From assembly GCA_029245665.1 (NCBI GenBank), contig JAQWOW010000103.1:1-8220 (forward strand): a DNA stretch of 8,220 nt, in the 5' to 3' direction. A program made the position numbers and the translations under genes. Shown here one piece after another: positions 1 through 6,158 of the stretch; the first letter of the stretch is position 1; every line of letters starts with the position of its first letter. This stretch comes from Polaribacter sp. (GTDB taxonomy: Bacteria; Bacteroidota; Bacteroidia; Flavobacteriales; Flavobacteriaceae). The notes below the pieces were generated by a model that was given only the letters and a program-made list of their open reading frames with translations, did no database searches and had not been told where the DNA came from.

Positions 1-464
1 GCAATACCCGATTTTATAAAGGCTTGTGCTTGAATAACACCTTCTATCCATCCAGGACATCCAAATAGAATATCATAAGCGACACAATTGGGATTCTCAA
101 TTTCTAATTTGTACTTTACCCGTGTTGCTATACTGGGTAAAGTATCTGCTTGAATCGTTCCTTGCTTTACATCGCCAAAATTATGTGCAACAATGATATA
201 ATCTAATTCCTCTTTGTCTATGTTCGCATCTTCTATCGCTTTTTGGGCTGCAAAAGAGGCTAAATCTGAAGTTGTGTATTCATCTTTTGCATATCGTCTT
301 TCTGAAATACCTGTAATTGATTTAAATTTTTCGATAATAACAGTATTATCAGCTGAAAAGCTTGAACCGTCATTATTTAAAAATTCATCTCGTAAAAAAT
401 CGGCATTCTCTTTTTTTAAAGATGGAATAAAAGTCCCTGTACCAGTAATTTTTGATGCGATCAT
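1..464 (-). CDS. 3-oxoacyl-ACP synthase III family protein (KASIII/FabH-like), 3' part beyond window
   Basis: This is the N-terminal 154 residues of a thiolase-fold condensing enzyme. KASIII proteins join an acyl-CoA primer to malonyl-ACP in the cytoplasm; related proteins make other acyl products. Seen in the sequence: an opening KITGTGTFIP strand like the FabH N-terminus, GISERRYA (FabH has GIRERH), the helix SDLASFAAQKAIEDANID, the strand LDYIIVAH, and YDILFGCPGWIEGV. The Cys in the last motif (residue 136) aligns with the catalytic Cys112 of E. coli FabH. It sits about 24 residues later because of a longer region around residues 20-45. The catalytic His and Asn would lie outside the window. 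The ATG at 464 follows an A-rich leader with no Shine-Dalgarno motif. The substrate cannot be decided from this half, so no gene symbol is given; housekeeping FabH or a specialised paralogue are both possible. Confidence 0.88.
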   Translation of the reverse strand, partial: MIASKITGTGTFIPSLKKENADFLRDEFLNNDGSSFSADNTVIIEKFKSITGISERRYAKDEYTTSDLASFAAQKAIEDANIDKEELDYIIVAHNFGDVKQGTIQADTLPSIATRVKYKLEIENPNCVAYDILFGCPGWIEGVIQAQAFIKSGI

Positions 465-521
465 TTTTTAAAATTATTATTAATTTTTTAAAAATACGGA
501 GTTTAATTATGAAACTGAGGT

Positions 522-551
522 CAAATCGAATAAAAAAACGAAATCTAACAA
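522..551 (-). promoter_or_regulatory. Candidate Bacteroidota-type promoter for the KASIII-like gene
   Basis: On the minus strand a TTG (551-549) is followed by exactly 19 bases and then TCGATTTG (529-522). The Bacteroidota sigma-ABfr pattern is TTG, about 19 bases, TAnnTTTG, so the -7 box matches at five of its six fixed positions (C for A). Transcription would start near 515, giving a leader of about 50 bases before the ATG at 464. The position just upstream of the gene supports it, but such short motifs arise often in AT-rich DNA. Confidence 0.38.
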
Positions 552-578
552 CGGAAATAACTTTTGTTTTTTCTCATA

Positions 579-731
579 TTAATGCAACTTTAATTGCATA
601 ACTGTGACTATAGAGTGGGCTCTAGACTTCATTCTTTCAGAAGTATCAGTTAAATACACGATCTCATTTGTTTGAAAAATACGATATCCAAATGGTGAAA
701 TGTTCTTTCTAAAAGCAGTGTCTAGTTTCAT
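579..731 (-). CDS. Small hypothetical protein, 50 residues
   Basis: An ATG ORF of 50 codons ending in TAA lies in the gap between the cytidine deaminase and KASIII-like genes, on the same strand as both. The protein starts MKLDTAFRKN, has a central FGYRIFQTNEIVYLTDTS segment and ends VMQLKLH. It is basic, has no cysteine, signal peptide or membrane segment, and I do not recognise its family. The frame is also open for ten codons upstream of the ATG, back to a TAG, and the composition looks protein-like rather than low-complexity. No Shine-Dalgarno motif is visible, but this is normal in these bacteria. It could be a real small protein, a remnant of a larger decayed gene, or a chance ORF in AT-rich DNA. 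Confidence 0.35.
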   Translation of the reverse strand: MKLDTAFRKNISPFGYRIFQTNEIVYLTDTSERMKSRAHSIVTVMQLKLH

Positions 732-790
732 GTTTTTAAAGTGGTTTACATAGTCAAAGTACTAGGTGACTGTAATTTATGAATCCTATT

Positions 791-1273
791 TTACAAATAA
801 GAGCTATCGAAAGAAAAGGGCAGTAATGACAGTAATGAGGATGTTTTTACAATCTCACCGACTTCCCCCATAAAAAGGACTTTAAAAGGCGCTTTTTGAT
901 TGATTTCGTATTCAGAGAGGGTTTGCCTACAAGCTCCACAAGGTCCGATGGGAGTATTTACTTTTGCAATAGTTGAACTTGCAGAAATGGCCAATTTAAT
1001 AATTTTTACATTTGGATAGGTTGAACTCGCTTTCCATATAGCAACTCTTTCTGCACACATCCCAGATGGATATGCCGCACTTTCTTGATTATTTCCTTCA
1101 ATAATTTCACCATTCTCTAACAATAAAGCAGCACCAACATAAAATTTAGAATAGGGAGCGTATGCTTTTTTTCTAGCTTCTATTGCTTTTTTCATCAATA
1201 GATTGTCTTCTGCTGAAAGCTCGGAGATGTCTTTATAAACGATCGCAGAAGTTGAAATTTCAATTTTTTTCAT
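791..1273 (-). CDS. cdd: Cytidine deaminase
   Basis: This zinc enzyme hydrolyses cytidine and deoxycytidine to uridine and deoxyuridine in the cytoplasm (pyrimidine salvage). The 160 residues are close to the short homotetrameric class of about 130-150 residues. Seen: the N-terminal helix ending in AYAPYSKFYVGAALL (residues 38-51), the substrate loop GNNQESAAYPSGMCAER with zinc ligand Cys73 and catalytic Glu75, and PCGACRQ with zinc ligands Cys112 and Cys115. The three-cysteine zinc site is that of the tetrameric class. I chose the ATG at 1273 (MKKIEIS); an in-frame TTG at 1291 would add six residues but lies in the T-run of the upstream hairpin. The ATG is only about 18 bases beyond that terminator-like hairpin, so expression depends on read-through from porV or on a promoter upstream of the hairpin. 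A 59-base gap separates it from the small ORF. Confidence 0.96.
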   Translation of the reverse strand: MKKIEISTSAIVYKDISELSAEDNLLMKKAIEARKKAYAPYSKFYVGAALLLENGEIIEGNNQESAAYPSGMCAERVAIWKASSTYPNVKIIKLAISASSTIAKVNTPIGPCGACRQTLSEYEINQKAPFKVLFMGEVGEIVKTSSLLSLLPFSFDSSYL

Positions 1274-1290
1274 AAAAACTTTGTTGGTCA

Positions 1291-1320
1291 AAAAAAGCAG
1301 TCTAACTAGACTGCTTTTAA
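1291..1320 (-). terminator. Rho-independent terminator after porV (may act on both strands)
   Basis: A perfect 10-bp stem (arms 1293-1302 and 1309-1318, AAAAGCAGTC/GACTGCTTTT) encloses a six-base loop. Read on the minus strand, the 3' arm runs into seven consecutive T residues, the standard intrinsic-terminator layout. It lies 35 bases past the porV stop codon, so it should end the porU-porV transcript. A second AT-rich run on the other side could also stop plus-strand transcription. Confidence 0.82.
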
Positions 1321-1353
1321 ATTTTTTATAAACATACTAAAAAAAAATGAGTT

Positions 1354-2514
1354 TTAATAATCCTCGAAAACTTCACCTAAATCAAATGATAAGGAAAATC
1401 GCAAAGAATTTTCTAAAGGGTTATTTACATCTGAAGAATTGATTAGGTAGGATAAATCTATATTTAAAGCATTGGTTTTGAAGCCACCACCCATAGTAAA
1501 ATACTGTCTATTTCCTTTGTCTTGGCTCTCATGAAAATACCCTCCTCTAATAGCAAATGCATTGTTGTATAAATACTCTGCTCCTAAAGCATATGTGAAT
1601 TCCTTTATCTCTTCACTAAATCCACCTGGTGCGTCACCAAAAGATTGAAAAAGTCCACTTACCCATCCAACGTTGTCATCTTTACCAGAAAGTATTTCGG
1701 TTGTATCCCCATCTCCATCCTCATCATTAAAATCTCTAGTTGGTGGAGTTGGTACTAATAATTTTGTAAATTCTACTGTTGTCGAAATTGTGTTGTAATC
1801 GTCTAAAATAAAATCAAAACCACCACCTAATTTCAAATTAGTTGGAATAAAATCCTCATTCCCTATTGTGTAAGACACTTTTGGCCCAATATTGGAAATA
1901 TTAAAACCTATTCTATAACGACCATTAAAATCTCCGTAGTTTTCTTCTAATGACTGATAATACCCAGAAACGTCTACCGCAAAAGAATTTATAGGTTGTA
2001 ATGAATTACCAACTGTTCCATTAAAAGCAAGGTTGGATCTAATATATTTTAGAGAAACACCTCCAGAAAAAGTTTCACTTAATTTTAAAGCATAAGATCC
2101 TGTGAAAACAAATTCATTAGGATTTATTGTTCCGTTGGGATTACCACCACTGTCAGTTAAGTCTATCTGCCCTAAAGAAAAATATCTAAATTCTGCACCC
2201 CAAGCAGCATTTTCACTGAATCTATTCGTATAAGCAGCACTTCCTATAAAAATATCATCCGTTAAGTTACGTAGCCAAGGAGAATATGTGATTCCAAATT
2301 TTACTTGCCTATCGCTAAATACCATTTTAGAAGGGTTATGAAATAAGGAGAAAGCGTCTGCAGATGTTGCAACCCCCATATCTCCCATACCCCCAGACCT
2401 CGCATCAGGTACAATTAATAAAAATGGAGCTGCGGTTGTTATTGCATTTTCTTGGGCTTGCATTTTAAAAACACATAACGCAGAAATTAAAAAATAAATA
2501 CCTAATTTTTTCAT
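1354..2514 (-). CDS. porV: Type IX secretion system outer-membrane protein PorV (LptO)
   Basis: PorV is a FadL-like outer-membrane beta-barrel. It binds the conserved C-terminal signals of T9SS cargo as they leave the SprA/Sov translocon and delivers them to the PorU sortase; it is also part of the attachment complex. The 386 residues match the family length. Seen: a signal peptide ending at Ala20-Gln21; the diagnostic N-terminal stretch AAPFLLIVPDARSGGMGDMGVAT (residues 28-50) followed by HNPSKMVF; alternating amphipathic strands such as FTYALGAEYLYNNAFAIRGGYF near the end; and a C-terminus closing with LRFSLSFDLGEVFEDY. An acidic loop at about 261-280 (DEDGDGD) looks like a possible calcium site. 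It lies 48 bases downstream of porU on the same strand, so the two are probably cotranscribed, although that gap also holds a good promoter-like box. The ATG at 2514 directly precedes the signal peptide. Confidence 0.96.
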   Translation of the reverse strand: MKKLGIYFLISALCVFKMQAQENAITTAAPFLLIVPDARSGGMGDMGVATSADAFSLFHNPSKMVFSDRQVKFGITYSPWLRNLTDDIFIGSAAYTNRFSENAAWGAEFRYFSLGQIDLTDSGGNPNGTINPNEFVFTGSYALKLSETFSGGVSLKYIRSNLAFNGTVGNSLQPINSFAVDVSGYYQSLEENYGDFNGRYRIGFNISNIGPKVSYTIGNEDFIPTNLKLGGGFDFILDDYNTISTTVEFTKLLVPTPPTRDFNDEDGDGDTTEILSGKDDNVGWVSGLFQSFGDAPGGFSEEIKEFTYALGAEYLYNNAFAIRGGYFHESQDKGNRQYFTMGGGFKTNALNIDLSYLINSSDVNNPLENSLRFSLSFDLGEVFEDY

Positions 2515-2546
2515 GGTTTTTTATTGTTGTTTATTTATTTATTTTA

Positions 2547-2577
2547 CAAATATAATTTTTTATTAGAGTATTACTAA
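2547..2577 (-). promoter_or_regulatory. Candidate promoter between porU and porV
   Basis: The minus strand carries TATATTTG (2554-2547), a perfect match to the Bacteroidota -7 consensus TAnnTTTG. A weaker TTA (2577-2575) lies 20 bases upstream in the -33 position, overlapping the last porU codons. Transcription would begin near 2540, giving a porV leader of about 25 bases. The -7 box is convincing; the -33 element is imperfect. Confidence 0.42.
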
Positions 2578-5500
2578 TTTCTCGAACTTTTCTGATGTTA
2601 AATTAGTTATTGTTGATTTTACTTTTAATTTATAAATGTAGACCCCTTTCCCAATTTTGTTTCCAAAATCATCCAAACCATTCCAAGAAATACTTCTTGA
2701 CAAATTACCTGTTGTAATTATGTTTTGATTGATTGTTTTAATCAACTTACCAGAAATAGTAAATACCTGAACCTGAACTTCTAACGCTTCATTTGGTTTG
2801 TTATGATTGAACCAAAATTCTGTATAATTCACAAAAGGATTCGGGTAGTTTAAAACATTTTCTAGGTTTAAAATAGCGTCACTAACAACTGTAAAATTTA
2901 ACGTAGTTTCAGAAGAATTATTATAAGTATCCCACGCTTTAATTTTTATGGAATGAGGACCTACTTCTAAATCTCTTAATTTGTAGTTTACTTTTCCTTT
3001 TGTATAATCATTCAATTCCGTTTGATAAAAATCATTTAACGTAATTGGATTCGTTGTGTCGCCGTCTAAAATACCAACAATATCATGATCTACAGCGGTT
3101 ATAGAAGTATTGATTCCACTTGAATCTGATAAAACTGCGATTAAATTCGGAGAAGCATTGGTGTTAGCACCATCTATAAATGACTCATCATTCATGAATA
3201 GGTTTATTTCTGGACCAACGGTATCTTCAGGGGCATTTTTATCGATTCCTCCAACTACCACATCAAAATTATATCCTGCTTTGTCTATTTTACCATTTTC
3301 TGCATAAAAGCTTAATTTTCCTTTTCCGTAGGCAATTTTAATATCTTTAGGTACAATAAAATCAAATTTAAAGGTTCCATTTTCAACAGTAGACTTCCCT
3401 CTGAACAACTTACTATCTTGGGTATCAAATATCATTTTAATGCCAAAGCCATCATTATCAAGTGTTGTTTTATCTATTCGCTTGTCAAACACTGTGGTTG
3501 AAAGTGATCCGTTAAAATCATTTAGAACAACATTTGTATTATCTACAACAACGCCCTCAAAACTGACTTTAGACAATGCTTTTAAAGTATCTATAGGTTG
3601 GGATAGCTCTTTGCCATTCATTTTTGTTATTAAGACGTTTGGTTTGGGAACTGATAATTTCATCGCTGGATCACCAAAATGATATATAAAAAATTTTTGT
3701 GTATTGGAAAACTCATTTTTAGTCTTCATTAAAGATTCTGCAATGGTTAAATCTTCATTCTCAAACTCCAATAATATTCTAATCAACTGAAGGTTAAAGT
3801 TTTGACCAACAGATATAAAAACTTCTCTAGTTGTAGTAATCATACTTGCAGCCCCTCCTTTAGGATTCCAAAGTGTCAGCTCTCCAGCAGTAGTTCTTGA
3901 CGGATTGTCAAACCGAGAGAAATCACAGGTAACAGTAATCAAAAGTGGTAATGTATTTGGATTGTTAAAATTCTGTATTTGTGATTTATCTAAAATTCGT
4001 TCTGAAGCAAAACCGTCTTCACCTCCATGACCAAAATAATCAAAGACTAAAGTTCCTTTTTCAATGGCATTTGTAATGGCTTCTTTTACTTCTGGATACC
4101 GCTCACCACCGGAAGAATTCTCCTGTACATAAGAATCTAAATAAATTTTATTGATGTTAAAAATAGGTTTGTTTACTTTAATTTCATCTGCAATAGATTC
4201 TACACCTTGTTCGATAACCTGTTCTCCATTTGCATCGATATCATCTGCTAAAAAAGTGATTGTATTTCGCCAATCTCCAATCGCGTCTTTATTATAGTAG
4301 GTTAATATTTTGTCTACTACTTCTTTTGCTTGAACAATTGTTGAAACTGGAATCCGACTTGATGCTACGTCTATTGTATGTCTTGAGGACATTTCGCCTT
4401 CATTATCATCTAACATTACAAAAAAATCGTCAGTAACATAGGAAGTTGCTAGATTGAAGCTTTTTTCAGATAACTTTACCGGAACGATGTTGTTATTGCC
4501 CGTTATTCTATCTTTATAGTCATAAGAAGCATCTCCAAAAAAACAAACATATTTTAATTTTTTTTCTACTGTAGAATTAGTAGTATGCACATGCTTGATA
4601 AAATCTCTAATACCGGTAATGTCTTTAGAGCCAGAAGAAAACTCGTTATAGATCTCGTCTAGAAGCACCACTTTCGTTGAAAGATTTGAATTGTTCTGAT
4701 GATAATCCGCCAGTCTTTGTGCCTCAGAAAATAATTCAGAATTTGTAATTACTAAGTAATTGATATCTTGTAAAGCATGTAAATTTTGGTTTACAACCCT
4801 TCCGTTTTTAAGTAATTTAGGTGTGTAATAATCATTTTGACTCAATACTACATACTCATTTAAAACTCCTCCATTGTCTTTAAAAGTAAAATCACTCGTA
4901 TTATCTTCTTCATTTATAATATTTTTTGGCTCTAATGGATTACTTACATCCCAAACTTGAAAAATAGTTGAATTATCTTGAATTTTATATTTTACAGGCC
5001 CAACAGTGTTTGCCTGCTCAAAACTTCTAAAAGAAAACTGATTTCCATTGGCTATTAGTTCCTTTTTACCAACTACTTCAATAAAATCTAAAAAGGCCTT
5101 TGCTGAGGGATTCCCTCGATTATCATAGGTTATAGAAACATCAATTATATCTCCTGATTTTTGCACTTCTGCTGTTCTTTCTGATACAGACGCCTTGGTT
5201 AGTGAACTTGGGTTTAAAGAAGAAAAGTTAAGATCATAAAGAGCTTCACCATTTACTTTTACTGCCATAGTTGTTGAACCAAAAGACATAGAAACTCCTC
5301 TAATCCTTATAGAAAGAGGATCATTTGAAATGGCATTAGGAAAAGGAATCTTAAAATGTTGTGTGTTTTCAATATTAAAATCATCATCAAAAAACCATTG
5401 TGTTCCTGCTGCTAAAATATTTATTTCTTCTTTCTCAAGAAAAACATAGTCATCAAAAGTTGTTATTTGGGAGATTGCATTTGCTGTTAATGAACTTTTT

Positions 5501-5958
5501 TGCTGAACTCTTTTCCCGTCTGTGTTCGAAACTGTAAGAAAGTAATATGCTTCATTAGAGTAGATGTTTTGTCGATGCTTTGCTGTATTCTGCTCTGTGT
5601 CTACTATCCAATCATGTGCCCCTTTGGCATAAAAAAGAATAAAATCTGAAGAGTCAAAAGAGCCATCGTTTTCACCTTTGATATAGATGGCATTCTCTTG
5701 TAAATCATTGTATCTAAAATCAGAATTCAAAACTGGCAGGAGGTTTCCTCCATTTCCATAAATGTGGATTTTCTTTGGGTTTAAGTCGTTTGTAGAAACC
5801 CCAAGTTGTTGTAAAAAATTTTTATCAATTTTAAAAACACCTGAAGTGTCAACTGAAAACTTAAACCAATCACCTGAAGACAATACAGAATTAACAGTTT
5901 GTGCAGAAATTATTTGAACAAAAAAATAAATTAAAATAAGTGGAATCAGTCTTTTCAT
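2563..5958 (-). CDS. porU: Type IX secretion system sortase PorU (C25 gingipain-type cysteine peptidase)
   Basis: PorU is the surface sortase that cuts the C-terminal signal from T9SS cargo and transfers the new end to the lipopolysaccharide anchor, working with PorV. The 1131 residues are close to P. gingivalis PorU (about 1158). Order of parts: signal peptide (1-20, ending SAQ); a beta-rich N-terminal region (about 21-395); a C25 peptidase domain (about 400-770) from YLVITN through FFGDASYDY (473-481) to FGDPAMKL (761-768); beta-sandwich regions (about 780-1030); and a C-terminal T9SS-type domain from NYPNPF (1037) to VIL (1131). The likely catalytic pair is His644 in YFGHGGEDG and Cys678 in VTCDFSRFD. 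The ATG at 5958 precedes the signal peptide; an in-frame TTG at 5979 would add seven residues that do not fit one. It is the first gene of the porU-porV unit and diverges from gldJ. Confidence 0.96.
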   Translation of the reverse strand: MKRLIPLILIYFFVQIISAQTVNSVLSSGDWFKFSVDTSGVFKIDKNFLQQLGVSTNDLNPKKIHIYGNGGNLLPVLNSDFRYNDLQENAIYIKGENDGSFDSSDFILFYAKGAHDWIVDTEQNTAKHRQNIYSNEAYYFLTVSNTDGKRVQQKSSLTANAISQITTFDDYVFLEKEEINILAAGTQWFFDDDFNIENTQHFKIPFPNAISNDPLSIRIRGVSMSFGSTTMAVKVNGEALYDLNFSSLNPSSLTKASVSERTAEVQKSGDIIDVSITYDNRGNPSAKAFLDFIEVVGKKELIANGNQFSFRSFEQANTVGPVKYKIQDNSTIFQVWDVSNPLEPKNIINEEDNTSDFTFKDNGGVLNEYVVLSQNDYYTPKLLKNGRVVNQNLHALQDINYLVITNSELFSEAQRLADYHQNNSNLSTKVVLLDEIYNEFSSGSKDITGIRDFIKHVHTTNSTVEKKLKYVCFFGDASYDYKDRITGNNNIVPVKLSEKSFNLATSYVTDDFFVMLDDNEGEMSSRHTIDVASSRIPVSTIVQAKEVVDKILTYYNKDAIGDWRNTITFLADDIDANGEQVIEQGVESIADEIKVNKPIFNINKIYLDSYVQENSSGGERYPEVKEAITNAIEKGTLVFDYFGHGGEDGFASERILDKSQIQNFNNPNTLPLLITVTCDFSRFDNPSRTTAGELTLWNPKGGAASMITTTREVFISVGQNFNLQLIRILLEFENEDLTIAESLMKTKNEFSNTQKFFIYHFGDPAMKLSVPKPNVLITKMNGKELSQPIDTLKALSKVSFEGVVVDNTNVVLNDFNGSLSTTVFDKRIDKTTLDNDGFGIKMIFDTQDSKLFRGKSTVENGTFKFDFIVPKDIKIAYGKGKLSFYAENGKIDKAGYNFDVVVGGIDKNAPEDTVGPEINLFMNDESFIDGANTNASPNLIAVLSDSSGINTSITAVDHDIVGILDGDTTNPITLNDFYQTELNDYTKGKVNYKLRDLEVGPHSIKIKAWDTYNNSSETTLNFTVVSDAILNLENVLNYPNPFVNYTEFWFNHNKPNEALEVQVQVFTISGKLIKTINQNIITTGNLSRSISWNGLDDFGNKIGKGVYIYKLKVKSTITNLTSEKFEKLVIL

Positions 5959-6158
5959 AATCGTATTCAAAGAACGCAAATTATTTATATATATTTTAGC
6001 ACTAAGGCATATAAATTATACGAAAACTAAAAAGTTTTCGTTTTCTAAAATATATTGCAATAAATATGCCTTTAAAACTTATAAATAACTTGATTAAATA
6101 TATATTTATTGTAAATTGCAATATTATAATAAAACCCCAAATAATTTTCAATTAGGAA
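5959..6158. promoter_or_regulatory. Divergent porU/gldJ intergenic region with inverted repeats
   Basis: These 200 very AT-rich bases must hold the promoters of porU (minus) and gldJ (plus). An 8-bp stem with a four-base A loop lies at 6021-6040 (CGAAAACT/AGTTTTCG). It is enclosed by a wider 9-bp inverted repeat, AAGGCATAT at 6005-6013 and ATATGCCTT at 6064-6072. ATTGCAATA occurs twice, at 6054-6062 and 6115-6123, and the first copy sits in a perfect 10-bp palindrome (6053-6062). For gldJ a weak promoter candidate is TTG (6090-6092), 19 bases, TAAATTGC (6112-6119). I see no perfect TAnnTTTG box for either gene. Confidence 0.5.

Noticed and set aside
214..471. 85-codon plus-strand ORF over the KASIII-like gene
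   Set aside because: It is antisense to a well-supported condensing-enzyme frame, and its translation resembles no protein family.
582..599. Hairpin ATGCAA/TTGCAT at the end of the small ORF as a terminator
   Set aside because: The stem is only 6 bp, AT-rich, and no T-run follows on either strand.
1274..1291. TTG start giving cytidine deaminase six extra residues
   Set aside because: The TTG lies in the terminator T-run; the ATG at 1273 gives a normal family N-terminus.
2530..2545. TTTA tetranucleotide repeat in the porV leader as a phase-variable tract
   Set aside because: There are only three units and a partial one, in a region where A/T runs are expected; too short to expect frequent slippage.
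3110..3682. Two plus-strand ORFs of 65 and 80 codons inside porU
   Set aside because: Both lie opposite the continuous PorU reading frame and show Ser/Pro/Leu-rich shadow composition.
5959..5979. TTG start giving PorU seven extra residues
   Set aside because: The ATG at 5958 directly begins a classical Lys-Arg plus hydrophobic signal peptide.
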